The notes beneath the pieces were generated by a model. It searched no databases and was not told the DNA's origin. It saw only the letters and a list, made by a program, of their open reading frames with translations. A stretch of DNA of 64,000 bases from Muraenolepis orangiensis (taxonomy: Eukaryota; Chordata; Actinopteri; Gadiformes; Muraenolepididae). The translations under genes were made by a program, and so were the position numbers. Of the stretch, positions 50,000-61,569 are shown in pieces (the stretch's first letter is position 1; every line of letters begins with the position of its first letter). The DNA lies in NCBI GenBank assembly GCA_027704905.1, contig CM051019.1, positions 17,299,272-17,363,271 of the forward strand. The letters are read 5' to 3'.

Positions 50000-52447
50000 T
50001 CAATTGAGCTGCCTGACAATGGCGTTGACCTCGGCCCCCCGGAAGCCGGGCGCCCCAAGGTCCTTCATGACCCCGCCCTTGTCCCGGGAGGCGTGCCGCG
50101 CCACCGACAGAATGAAGGGCCGCAGGAACCCGTTGGCCGTTCGGAAGTGCTTCCCCACGCCGTAGATCTCATGGATCAGGTCCTCCAGACAGATGATACC
50201 CTGCTTCCCTGGAGGACAAAAGAACCCTTGGGTAAGTACCGCTTCTAAAGTAATACACCCGTACAAATACACAGAAATACTCCTAGGTAATACAGCTAAT
50301 AATACAACGCAATAATACAATACATACGCAGATCTGAAATACAGATGCATATTTGTAAAATACCGATACAACTACAGAGAAATACTTCTAAAATAGTACA
50401 GTTGTTATTTTGTTTTGTTTTATTTTTTATAAACGGCTGTCTGTCGTCGGGTATTGCACGTAAGATTTTCACTCACTGCTTCATACTTCAAACTGTGAAG
50501 TGACAATAAACTTGACAGATACAAACAGATCAAAACAGACAATGTGTTGCAAATTGATGCGTTCTGAAATGAGTTCTGAAATAGATAAATACAAATACAT
50601 TCGATACAAATACAGCACCATACCCTGTACTGTAACAAATTATACAGCCTCATAATACAGTTAAATACAGGTAAAGACCCTGTACTGTACATTGCCAGAC
50701 CACAACGAAGATTCAGATCAGACGTACCAAGGTGCTGCTCTATCAGATTGTTGTCGGTGAGGGCGACTCTCCGTTTCCTGATCTTGGTCTGTCCACGCTT
50801 CAGGATCAGCTCACGGACAGACTTGAGGTTGGGGAACCTGCGAGAGAGTAGCTGGTGAGTCTGAGCTGAGCAGCATCCGTTCTTACTACATCCTATCACA
50901 CACACACTGCCATTAGAACCAGGGTTTTTTGAAGTGTGAGGCGGGCCTCCCCTCCACTGGGGGGCGCCAGTGTTTCAAGAGAGGAGAAAGATAAACATAT
51001 TTAAAGTTCCCAGAACATAAATTAAACAGATTCATGTTTTTGAATGAATCGATACATTTCAATTAATAGCAAAACTAAGTTAATGGCAAAACCGAAGCAG
51101 AGAAAATGAGTGGTGTAAATTGATTCAGTCTGGCCTTCCAATCACAACATGATGCTTGAGTGCTGATATATATGTATTGCGATTCTGTTATCGTTAGCCT
51201 GTATCTCACTAATACTCACCCCCAGGCTACGTAGGGCTCCACCACCTTCAACATGGTCAAAGAGGTCTTGTTGATCTTGACGAAGACACCACTGAAGATC
51301 TTCCTCAGGCGGAACATCTGGATGACCTGCCGGACCTTGGGACTGACACCTTTGATCCTGGAGAACGACAAAGTGAGCTTTAGGTGGAAGCGAGGCCCGG
51401 TTGTGTACAAACTCTTGTTGAACAGAGGGGTTTGAGGCCGGTTACTTAACACGTCAATGTTTCGTACAGTTTGTGAAGAGATATACTTTGCACATAAGTT
51501 TCATTAATTTTTTCATGCAACCGTATATACACAATGACCTGCAGCCATAAATCTAGAGGTCAAATTCTAAACGAGGGATCATATAACAAATATTCAAGCT
51601 CTCTTAAAATAAATAAATCGAAAGACACACTTGGGGTCCAAGTCACACGCGTCAATTGTTGAACCGTCTTGTCTTCCTATGTTGAACGCACTTATTATAA
51701 GACTCTTTGGACAAAAGTGTCTGCTAAATGACTCATAACGTCTGAACCCAGTTGCTCTCTCACTCTTTGAGACGTACGACGAAGGCCAGCTTGTTGTTGG
51801 GCGGCAGCACGGCCATAGGTCTGAGCTTCGCTCGGCGGATGCGAGTCTCATCTCTAGCAGCACGATTACCCTCCTTGAGGATGTCCTCCAGACGCTTGAA
51901 CCGGAAAGTTTTACCTTTAGAGAACTGGAGGGAAGAGAGGTAGGGGTTAGCCAGTAGTGACAAGTAGCAGTTTGACAGTATAGAGACGGGTCATTAGAGA
52001 GCAAGTAGCGGTTTGACAGTACGGGGAACCGTAGACAACTTGGGCTCGCTCAGCCAACAACAAGCTTGTTGTAGAACCTTTAAATCAACTTCATGTCTAT
52101 GTCGGTTGTGCATGTTCATGACATCAGAAGAGCAAAGAGTTTGGAGTGTGTGCATGTATATAAACTATGTTGACCATAAATATAGGGTCACACCTTGCTG
52201 TTGTGTCTACTTGTACCGTGTCTAATTGTGTTAAATGTATATCCCACTGCTGTATTCCTAATTGCCCTACTGGAGACAAATAAAGTGAAAGTTTAACTTG
52301 ATAAGTTATTAGATTTGATTCAAATGTATCGTCATTGCACAGAACAGCAAGTACAGCGAAAATAGTTTGGCATCTAACCAGAGTGCAAATGTAAAGAAAA
52401 CTGGTATAAAATAACTTGTAGAGTTGGTATGAGATATGTGCAGAATG

Positions 52448-52515
<68 letters not shown>

Positions 52516-53584
52516 GTATATGTATATATGTGTTAGTACAGTAAAAATGTACATGTTATCATATCAGGTATGTTAACAATAAATATGTTAACTATAGGCT
52601 GAGAGTTATGATTACAGTGCAAGGCAGTGTAAGTGCAAGGGTATAGTCTTTAGAGTTAGTACGTTGGGCAGCAGAGGGGGTGGTCATACAGTGACTACAA
52701 CAGTTATACAGGGTTATACAGTGACTATAACAGTTGTTTGGGGTTATACAGTGACTATAACAGTTATACAGGGTTATACAGTGACTATAACAGTTACACA
52801 GGGTCATACAGTGACCATAACAGTTATACAGGGTCCATAACACTGCGTGGTACCTTTCTCTTGTCGAGGAGGGCTAGTTTGGCCTGGGTCGCTTTGATGG
52901 CCTGGTAGGCCTTCCTCTTCTTCAGCAGGTTCTCCGGGACCAACTTGATCACCTTCTGCCTACACAAGCAACACCACCGTGTTAAACCATGTGCTAAATG
53001 TGACATGTGTTACAAACAACAATCATGAATACGTGTCAATTAAGTCAAATCTAAGATAATGACTGAGTGATCGAGAACACATGATATATACACAAATATG
53101 TTATAGCTTCTTCATAGTTCACAAAACAGCTTCAATACTTGCTGTTGTATGTAGTGGTAGTTGTAAATTAGTGATGGTAGAAGAAGTAGTCGTAGTTTAT
53201 CTGTAGTGGTAGTGCTCTGCTCGACTTGTTATTGTTATTATACTGGCACATTATGTATACACAGCAATTGGCGAGACAAACACATACTGCTACTACTTCT
53301 TATACTAGTATATACATACACCAGTATATAAAACACAACTTCAGTATATATTTAACAGTTTCGCTGTTAAATGCTCCGGCCATGGAGAAGCCAGGCGAAA
53401 AGCATGTGAGGTTTAAACCCCGAAAACTACACTCGAGTGAAACAATACTGTCCCGGATTCAAACTACGACATTTTAAATCAACCGTCAAGGAGATATAAC
53501 ATGACTTCGAGACGGGGAAAGACAGGATGAACGCAGATATTAGTGTTCCAACACGAAGACAAATACATACTCGGGTTCGGCCAT
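50000..53584 (-). CDS. rpl7l1: Ribosomal protein L7-like 1 (6 coding exons)
   Basis: RPL7L1 is a paralogue of ribosomal protein uL30/L7 linked to large-subunit biogenesis in the nucleolus. Exons in transcript order: 53584-53571, 52959-52854, 51924-51764, 51357-51220, 50837-50728, 50208-50000. Phases agree throughout; 245 residues and a TGA stop. The N-terminus is the L7-like 1 type (MAEPEQ...KLVPENLLKKRKAYQA) rather than that of L7 itself. Then come KTFRFKRLEDILKEGNRAAR, the L30-fold start LAFVVRLKEIKGVSPKVRQV, RLRKIFSGVFVKINK, VEPYVAWGFPNLKSVRELIL, ALTDNNLIEQHLGKQGIICL and EDLIHEIYGVGKHF, ending VRQLN. The first exon holds only 14 coding bases. Introns contain a LINE tail, a 30-bp satellite and a stray 41-bp unit. 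Confidence 0.95.
50410..50520 (+). mobile_element. LINE 3' tail in rpl7l1 intron 5
   Basis: CGTCGGGTATTGCACGTAAG and CTGTGAAGTGACAATAAACTTGAC match the reverse complement of 37365-37460. Antisense to rpl7l1. Confidence 0.8.
52305..52625 (-). mobile_element. L2/CR1-type LINE 3' UTR remnant in rpl7l1 intron 2
   Basis: Same tail as 8580-9130 (CATCTAACCAGAGTGCAAAT, GAGATATGTGCAGAAT, GTACAGTAAAAATGTACATG), with a (TA)n run at 52448-52523 expanded at the same point. Sense to rpl7l1. Confidence 0.82.
52448..52523. repeat. (TA)n microsatellite
   Basis: TA and TATG units inside the LINE tail. Confidence 0.95.
52676..52835. repeat. 30-bp minisatellite, about 5 units, in rpl7l1 intron 2
   Basis: Unit contains TACAGTGACTATAACAGTTA and TACAGGGTTA. 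The same family recurs at 58838-59254. Confidence 0.95.
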
Positions 53585-53597
53585 CGTGAATCCTGAG

Positions 53598-53650
53598 GAG
53601 CGGAAGTGACGACACTGCAAACCTCTGGACCACGAAGGTATGTCCCGCCC
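53598..53650 (-). promoter_or_regulatory. rpl7l1: Candidate rpl7l1 promoter
   Basis: Within 70 bases upstream of the ATG the minus strand shows GTCACTTCCG (an ETS/GABP-type site joined to a CRE-like half, 53601-53610) and a GC box GGGCGGG (53644-53650). This is the TATA-less arrangement common in housekeeping genes. Confidence 0.4.
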
Positions 53651-53978
53651 TGCTGTGCTGTGCTGTGATTGGCTAGCACTCGTTTCGCAAGCGTGACACT
53701 CTTTCACATGCGCACAGACAACTGCTATCAATGCACCGATTACTGTGATTCATGTGAAATATACCTCATTTGTTCTTGTAATGGAGTTATTTGAAGATAC
53801 AAGTTCAACGTATTATTTATATGTGCAAGTTTCTTTATAAATAAACAAAAATCAAACCAACATAGGCCGCCTATGTTAGGCGTATTTATCCGACCAAAAC
53901 ATTGAGTCTACTGAATATTCAACATATAGTATTGAATACTACGCTTCATTTGAATAGAAACAGGTATGTTCATAAGAC

Positions 53979-54826
53979 CAGGGTGCGAACTGGAGGGGAG
54001 CAGGGGAGCTATAGCTCCCTAGTGGTGACATGAGCTCCCCTGGACATGGTTTGTGAAATTTGGGGGGAGCTCTCTAAAATACTGATATGATGACCAAATA
54101 AATTCCATTTTGGGCATTTTTTTTTCAAAGGTGTAAAATAAGTGAAATACAATTATATTTAGAGTTTATGATTCATGAAAAAAGTGTCGCCTGCTTGCAC
54201 GCTGCCCGCAGCTCCACCCACTGGTGGAGCTGCGGGCAGCGTGCAAGCAGGCCACACGAGAGAAGGGCTATGTGCATCGTTGTGTTGTGTGTGTGGCGTC
54301 GCGTCTCTCCAGGCAGTGAGAGGGTTGTGTTGTGCTATAGCTGTATTATTAATATTAATATTGTTCATGGTTGGTGCCGCTGGCTGCTCTTATCGCGTGT
54401 GTTCGGCTCTGTGTGGGCTACAGCCATAATAGGCTATAGCCCATGTGAAACAATGTAGCCTGTTTTTGAGTCATTTTAAGTTGATTTAATTAAACAGTCA
54501 AACGTTACCGCGACCCGATTTCGGATAAGCGGGAGAAGATGGATGGATGGACGTTACATTGGTGGTCCGTGGATTATTTATTATCAAGTTGATTGAAGTT
54601 TGCGTAGCCCATACATGCTCGGGAAATATGTTGACATGAACATGATCCATCGGGACGTTTCATGTAAATGTAGACCTGTGGCACCACCCCGTGTGCAACA
54701 GATGTTCTCTTTATAATAGGCCTATGTCTGTGCTGTTGCTATTAATGCACGGATCAGCATTTCCCCCCCCCGCAACAAAAAAAAAATCCCGGCTCCCCCG
54801 GAGACCGTGGTATAGTTCGCACACTG
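53979..54826. mobile_element. hAT-type miniature transposon with a long hairpin
   Basis: Exact 8-bp target duplication CATAAGAC at 53971-53978 and 54827-54834. Inverted ends CAGGGTGCGAACT and the complement of AGTTCGCACACTG. 848 bp, no transposase. Internally it holds a perfect hairpin (54189-54252). Confidence 0.9.
54189..54252. repeat. Perfect 30-bp inverted repeat with a 4-base loop
   Basis: Left arm 54189-54218, loop CACT, right arm 54223-54252. The arms, which start GCCTGCTTGCACGCTGCCCG, are GC-rich and perfectly complementary. Confidence 0.97.
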
Positions 54827-54911
54827 CATAAGACGGGTTGTTTTTTAGACTTCAAGGGTTGTTGACTTAAAAAAAGGTTTGTGGTTAACCAAGTGGTTTA
54901 TGTGGGTAACA

Positions 54912-56310
54912 AAGTGGGTTTTGTTCAACACCATCGTTCCCTCCAAGCTGGTCCTGAAACTGAGGGACCTAGGTCTGGGCACCCCCATCTGTAACTGGAT
55001 TATGGACTTCCTGACGGGCAGGCCTCAAGTGGTGAAGATTGGGAACAACATCTCATCCACTCTGGTCCTCAACACCGGAGCACCCCAAGGCTGCTGCCTC
55101 AGTCCCCGGCTGTACTCTCTGTACACACATGACTGTACTGCCACGCACAGCAATAATCGGATTATCAAGTTTGCAGACGACACCACAGTCATCGGCTTGA
55201 TAAGCGAGGGCGATGAGACGGACGCAATGGTGTGAGGACAACAGCCTCGCACTGAATGTCAGCAAGACCCAGGAGCTCATCCTGGACTTCAGGAGTCACC
55301 GGGGCACCCACTCCACCATCAGCCTGGAAGGGACACCGGTGGAAGTCGTCAGCTGCTTCCATTTCCTTGGGCTACAGATTTCCGATGACCTGGCGTGGAC
55401 CCGCAACACGGACTTCATGCTGAAGAAGGCACACCAGTGCCATATAAGCTCTGTGGTGCTTCAGAAAAAGCGGTATAGGCCAGAGGTGGCTGGTGAACTT
55501 CTACCGTGGCACCGTAGAGAGCGTCCTGACAAGTGGCGTCACCGTGTGGTACGGCAACACCACTGCACGGGACAAGAAAGACATCCAGAGGGTCGTTAGG
55601 ACGGCAGAGAAGATCATCGGGTGTGCACTTCCATGCATTGAGGAGATCTGTAGGACCAGATGTCGGAAGAAGGCCATGTCCATCATAAAGGACTGCAACC
55701 ACCCTGGGCTCCATCTCTTCTCCCCCCTACCGTCTGGTCGCCGGTTGCGCAGCATCAGTAGTGTGTAATGTGGGGGCAGCAGCTCAGTGGACTTGGATTG
55801 GGAGCCGCAAGGTTGCCGGTTCAAGACCCGGAAACACCAGGTTACTGCCTAAGTGCCCTTGAGCAAGGCACTCCCTACGCTGCTCCCCGGGCGCTTCCAT
55901 AGCTGCCCACTGCTCCTAACACTAGGATGGGTAAAATGCAGAGAACCTCAGCTGTCATCTCCCTGAACTCTGCACCATGATTATACTTGCCATACATTTA
56001 TATATGCTCACTTGTATATACATTTAGATCTATATATTTGTATCCTGCTTCAATAACTGCATACCCCTGATCACTACCTGTTAAATGATCACTTACCTGT
56101 ATATACATATACCTATTATTATTATGCTCATATCACATTTATACCTAGACTGTCTTTTAATCTGTACATTTAAACTGTAATTATATTATATCACCATGCA
56201 CTTTACTGCAACATTTGCACTCTGGTTAGTAAATGCTAAATTATTTTCGCTGTACTGTACTTGTGCTGTACAATGACAATACATTAGAATGTAATCTAAT
56301 CTAATCTAAT
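54912..56310 (+). mobile_element. L2/CR1-type LINE, 5'-truncated, with its 3' tail
   Basis: Starts inside RT motif A (NTIVPSKLVLKLRDLGLGTP), then NTGAPQGCCLSPRLYSLYTH and motif C IIKFADDTTVIG. A frameshift lies near 55225, then ALNVSKTQELILDF and GLQISDDLAWTRNTD, another shift near 55490, and the C-terminus FYRGTVESVLTSGVTVWYGN ... PSGRRLRSISSV. A SINE (55770-55945) is inserted in the 3' UTR. The tail ends at ATCTA repeats (56285-56310). Same family as 15720-17530. Inactive. Confidence 0.9.
55770..55945 (+). mobile_element. tRNA-derived SINE nested in the LINE 3' UTR
   Basis: GGGGGCAGCAGCTCAGTGGA (A-box-like), GGTTGCCGGTTCAAGACCC (B box), GAGCAAGGCACTCCC, and CCTAACACTAGGATGGGTAA. Its middle is close to the fish SINEs at 24150, 33637 and 56977. 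Confidence 0.85.
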
Positions 56311-56594
56311 CAGTACAAGGACTATCAGGTTAAAGGATCATTTTTATCCACAGGCAGTGTGCCTACTGAACTGCTAGGAGTGCTGCCACTTTCACTTTCA
56401 TTAACAGTACACTTAGATCCATTGCTGGACTCTAAACTACTGCTGGATTAAAACTACTGCACTGTATTCATGATGCTGCTGCACTACTGGCACTTTAAAT
56501 GTTTTTTAATCTTTTTGCACATTCCACACATACCATCTATCAGTCACTTTGCTGTCCTTTTTTTGTTCATTTTTCTTTTTATTGTATATATTAT

Positions 56595-56640
56595 TCAAGA
56601 TTCAAGATTCAAGAAACTTTATTAATCCCGAGGGAAATTT
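56595..56640 (-). mobile_element. Tiny LINE 3' tail fragment
   Basis: TTCAAGATTCAAGAAACTTT followed by ATTAATCCCGAGGG equals the 3' end of the LINE at 59262-60215. Confidence 0.65.
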
Positions 56641-56855
56641 AGGAGGGTAACCAAGTGGTCCATGTGGTTAACCAGGTGGTTCATGTGGTTAACCAGGTGG
56701 TTAGTGTGGTTAACCAGGTGGTTCATGTGGTTAACCAGGTGGTTAGTGTGGTTAACCAGGTGGTCCATGTGGTTAACCAAGTGGTCCATGTGGTTAACCA
56801 GGTGGTTCATGTGGTTAACCAAGTGGTTCATGTGGTTACCCAAGTGGTTCACATG
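56641..56855. repeat. 21-bp GTGGTTAACCAGGTGGTTCAT repeat, about 10 units
   Basis: Units carry GTTAACCA and alternate GGTTCAT, GGTTAGT and GGTCCAT. A short related piece lies at 54880-54925 beside the other LINE. Confidence 0.93.
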
Positions 56856-57190
<335 letters not shown>

Positions 57191-57534
57191 CACACACACA
57201 CACACACTTGAGGAGACTGACCCCCCACCCTTCCACAACAACTGGACTACCTGCACAAAACTTTTCACTTTGCACCACTTGCACTTACTTACACTTATTT
57301 TATATGTTTAGTTATACTGTAATACTCTACACTGTTTATACTGCTATATTAATATTCATTCATATTTATTCAGCAATTATGTAATTATGTACATTTGTAT
57401 AATTTATTTTGTATTTTTTTGTCAAGTCAAGTCAAGTAAATGTTATTTGTATAACCCTTAATCACAGCTACAGTCTGAAAGGGCTTAGTAATTCTTGCAA
57501 TTTGGTCATTTTTCTTTTGTACTTTTGAGCACAT

Positions 57535-58190
57535 ACTAGCAGCATACTCCCAAGCCCACTCCAGGATCCTTGCAAGACTAAAAAGCTTGTCCGTTGTTCC
57601 ACGACCAGGCCGGAATCCACATTGTTGATCTTCAATCTGAGGTTCGACTATCGGCTGAACCCTCCTTTCCAGCACCTTGGAGAAGACTTTCCCAGGGAGG
57701 CTGAGTAATGTGATACCCCTGTAATTAGCACACACCCTCTGGTCCCCCTTTTTGAACAGGGGTACCACCATCCCTGTATTCCACACTGTCCCAGACTTCC
57801 ACGCAATGTGAAAGGATGTGTCATCCATGACAGCCCCTCAACACCCAGAGCCTTCAGCATTTCTGGACAGATCTCATCAACCCCAGGAGCCTTGCCACTG
57901 TGGAGATGTTTGACTACCGCAGGGACTTCCTCCCGGGAGATTGATGTTTGCCCTCCATCATCCTCCAGCTCTGCCTCTACCGTTGAGGGTGGGTTAGTTG
58001 GGTTAGGAGTTCCTCAAAGTGTTCCTTCCACAGCCCGATCACTGTAAACAGCTTTGATGGATCTCTGCTTCCCCCTCCTAAGGCGCCGGACAGTTTGCCA
58101 GGACCTTTTTGGTGCTGACTGAAAGTCCTTCTCCATGGCTTCCCGGAATTCCTCCCACACCCGCTGCTACTATACTTTGCAACTGAGTCT
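57535..58190 (-). mobile_element. Inverted 5' segment of an RTE-like LINE
   Basis: Minus-strand frames read, from 58190 leftward: the linker (WRRTFSQHQKGPGKL, WKEHFEELLTQL), then the RT start (GMVVPLFKKGDQRVCANYRG, ITLLSLPGKVFSKVLERRVQ, CGFRPGRGTTDKLFSLARIL). It breaks off at EWAWEYAASMC, before motif A. Several frameshifts. Adjoins the sense 3' segment at 58195. Confidence 0.85.
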
Positions 58191-58194
58191 TTTG

Positions 58195-58837
58195 GAGGGA
58201 TGAGGATCAGCATCTCTAAATCTGAGGCCATTGTTCTTAGCAGGAAACTGGTGGATTGTCTACTCCAAGTGGGGAGTGAGTCTTTACCCCAAGTGAAGGA
58301 GTTCAAGTATCTCAGGGTCTTGTTCTTAAATGAGCGGACGATGGAGCGTGAGATTGACCGGAGAATAGGTGCAGCGGGAGCGGTATTGGGTTCCCTTTAC
58401 CGCACCGTTGTAACCGAAAGAGAGCTGAGCCAGAAGGCAAAGCTCTCGATCTACCGGTCAGTCTTCATTCCTACCCTCACCTATGGTAATGAACAATGGG
58501 CAAAACCAAAAGGACAATATCACGAATACAAGCGGCTGAATGAGTTTCCTCAGAAGGGTGGCTGGCATCTCCCTTAGGGATAGGGTGAGAAGCTTGGTCA
58601 CTAGTAAGAGACTCGGAGTAGAGCCGCTGCTCCTTGGCGTAAAAAGGAGCCGGTTGAGGTGGTTCGGGCGTCTAGTAAGGATGCTTCCTGGTCCCCTCCC
58701 GAGGGATGTTTTCCAGGCACATCCAGCTGAGGGGAGACCACGGGGCAGACCAAGGTACAGGTGGCGTGATTTCATCCCCACGCTGGCCTTGGAACACCTT
58801 CACTGCAGATGTAACATCCTGAAGAGCCTGGCCATTC
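58195..58837 (+). mobile_element. Sense 3' segment of the same RTE-like LINE
   Basis: Plus-strand frames read GMRISISKSEAIVLSRK, VGSESLPQVKEFKYLRVLFL, MEREIDRRIGAAGAVLGSLY and AKLSIYRSVFIPTLTYG. After a frameshift near 58540 comes MSFLRRVAGISLRDRVRS ... RPRGRPRYRWRDFI. This is the RT thumb and C-terminus. Confidence 0.87.
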
Positions 58838-59254
58838 AGTGACTATAACAGTTATACAGTGTCAATCAGTGACTAGAACAGTTATACAGTGTCAATCAGT
58901 TACTAGAACAGTTATACAGTGTCAATCAGTGACAACAACAGTTATACAGGATCAATCAGTGACTATAACAGTTATACAGGGTCATACAGTAACTATAACA
59001 GTTATACAGGGTCATACAGTGACCATAACAGTTATACGGGGTCATATAGTGTATATAACAGTTATACAGGGTCATACAGTGACCATAACAGTTATACGGG
59101 GTCATATAGTGTATATAACAGTTATACAGGGTCATACAGTGACCATAACAGTTATACGGGGTCATATAGTGTATATAACAGTTATACAGGGTCATACAGT
59201 GACCATAACAGTTATACAGGTCATACAGTGACTATAACAGTTATACAGGGTCAT
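58838..59254. repeat. 30-bp minisatellite, about 14 units
   Basis: Same unit family as 52676-52835. Part (59010-59200) is a 60-bp higher-order repeat alternating GTGACCATAACAGTTATACG and GTGTATATAACAGTTATACA. Confidence 0.96.
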
Positions 59255-60215
59255 TCAAGATTCAAGAGACTTTATTTATCCCGAGGGTAATTAAGGTGCA
59301 ACAGTTGATACAGGGGGAATAAATGCACGCAAAAATATACAATACCTAAAACTAATAACAACAAACTAAACTAAACTAGTATAAACAAAATATAACTGAA
59401 TGAAATCTAAATGTATAGACAGATGAATTGTACAATTTACAGTATTATTACAGTAATACGTAACAATGCGTATAGTGCAAATTGGCAGTAATAAATACTA
59501 ATAAATAAATAATTCAGATGAGTACTGAAAAAGTGACATGTGAAAAGTGAAAAGTGAAATTGAATTTACAGTGCAAAATTACAGTGAAAGGATTTACAGT
59601 GCGTTGACTTCAGGTCACTGAGTCTCCAATCTACCTCTCACCACCCGAGGTAGATGAATTAAAGAGTCTGATGGCCACAGGAAGAAAGGACTTCCTGTGG
59701 CGTTCTGTGGTACACCTGGGTGGAATGAGTCTGTTGCTGAATGTGCTTCTGTATGTGGTCAGCACCTGATGGAGGGTGAGAGTTGTTGTCAACGATACTA
59801 CGCAGCTTGTGCAGCATCCTCCTCTCAGAGTCCAGCTGGACCCCCAGGACAGCGCCAGCCTTCCTGACGATCCTGCTGATCTTGTTGGCGTCTGCTGACC
59901 TCAACCTGCTTCCCCAGCACACGACACCGGAGAAGATGGCACTGGCTACCACCGACTGGCAGAACATCTTCAGCATCGTGTTGCAAACGTTGAAGGACCG
60001 GAGCCTCCGCAGGAAGTAGAGACGGCCCTGGCCCTTCTTGTACACAGCCTCAGAGTTCTCGGCCCAGACCAGTTTGTTGTCCAGGTGAACTCCCAGGTAT
60101 TTATAATCCTGAACAACATCTGCGGACACACCCTTGATGGAAATGGGTGTGGGGGTAGATTTCATCCACCACCATCTCCTTCGTCTTGTCTGTGTTGAGC
60201 TGCATGTGGTTCAGT
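59255..60215 (-). mobile_element. 5'-truncated LINE (RT C-terminus and 3' tail)
   Basis: Minus-strand frame YKYLGVHLDNKLVWAENSEA, LYFLRRLRSFNVCNTMLKMF, VASAIFSGVVCWGSRLRSAD, LDSERRMLHKLRSIVDNNSH. It is followed by a 320-bp 3' UTR and the tail at 59258-59285 (GGGATAAATAAAGTCTCTTG). Truncated at the right near a C run (60241-60257). Confidence 0.87.
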
Positions 60216-60695
60216 TTGTGGGACCCACAAACAGTGTTAGCTCCCCCCCCCCCCCCCAAGAGCCTGTTGTTTGTGTGCGGGGAGTGTTGGTAAACGAGGA
60301 AGTTGGTTAGACATAATTACCCTGCTAGTCAGCGCCACGGTAATAGAATGAAGTGTGGGGAAACCCGTCAGACAGGTGTATGAAGTATTCCTCAGAAATG
60401 CCACAGCAGCGAGTGGCACTCAGATCAGTGAGATGCCCTGCCCTGCAGCCGCAGCAGCTTCACTCCTGTGAGGACGGGTAAGAGCGGAGTACCTTTTTTC
60501 GTTGGTAGTTTGTACGTTCATGAATTCCCCGTCTGGGACTGATAAAGGTAGGTACCGTCTTTCCTTATGGTATGTTTTAGATACTGAGCTATGTTATGTG
60601 TCTGCCATATCACTATTCAAATAATAATATAAAGTAATAATAATAATAATAAAAATATTAATAATTATTGTTATTATTATCATAATATAATAATC

Positions 60696-61228
60696 TACGG
60701 AGCCCCTGAAGCCCCAAAAAGTTAATAGATTTTTATCTTGTGCACACAAGATAATTATCCACACATTGACGCACTAAAAGCATTGACAGACATCATAAAG
60801 CATCAAGTTAAGAGTTCAAAGTTGAAATAAATTGGATGTGTTGGATTAAATGTTGAAGTAAAACAAGGCCCGACTTACTACCGAGAATCCGGACACAGCT
60901 CTTGCTTTGGGAGTACAGCGATTAGATGGCCCTCAGTAGTGACCCCGGCACCCCATACTCCCGCAGCACCCCCCACAGTATTTCCCGAGGGACCCGATCA
61001 TATGCCTTCTCCAAATCCACAAAACACATGTAGACCGGATGGGCATACTCCCAAGTCCCCTCCAGGATCCTTGCAAGAGTGAAAAGCTGGTCCGTTGTTG
61101 GAACGACGGAGAGGTATAGCACGTAGGCTGAATATAGATCAGAGGGAATTTACTGGGAAACGGTAAGCCCAGTAAGTTATTTATCTTGTACGCACAAAAA
61201 TTACTTTCGGGACTTTAGGGGCTCCGTA
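60696..61228. mobile_element. Uncharacterised TIR element with a LINE fragment inside
   Basis: Inverted ends TACGGAGCCCCTGAAGCCCC and the complement of GGGACTTTAGGGGCTCCGTA continue about 50 bp inward (including CTTGTGCACACAAGAT against the complement of ATCTTGTACGCACAA). A 6-bp direct repeat ATAATC flanks both sides (60690-60695 and 61229-61234). 533 bp, no transposase. I do not recognise the family. Confidence 0.7.
60910..61125 (-). mobile_element. RTE-like LINE RT fragment (cargo)
   Basis: Minus-strand frame QLFTLARILEGTWEYAHPVY, MCFVDLEKAYDRVPREILWG, VLREYGVPGSLLRAI: RT motif A region of the same family as 57535-58837. Lies wholly within the TIR element. Confidence 0.85.
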
Positions 61229-61569
61229 ATAATCATTAATAAAATTGTATAAATAATTATTATATTATTATTTAAAAAAAATCGAATAATAAGAAGATGA
61301 AGAAGAATTATTATTATAATGAGTGGGTCTTGGGATGACTCCCCACAATTTCCTAATAGAATAACTGTATAATATTATTTGATGACAGTGTTTTCTATTT
61401 TCTATGCATTATTACACGCACACACACTCACACCATCTCTCACACACACATACACAGTTAAGTGCTTTGGGTCTTGCTCTATAAATGCAATAAATGATTG
61501 TTATTATTATTCACAATATTGATAATCAACCTATATATTATGTTCAACAAATACACCAATTTTATACAT

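Noticed and set aside
51150..51180. Box C/D snoRNA in rpl7l1 intron 4
   Set aside because: ATGATG and CTGA lie only about 10 bases apart, with no terminal stem or second box pair.
50000..53584. rpl7 itself instead of rpl7l1
   Set aside because: The MAEPEQ/VPENLLKKRKAYQA start and SVARHA-containing C-terminus fit the L7-like 1 paralogue, not L7.
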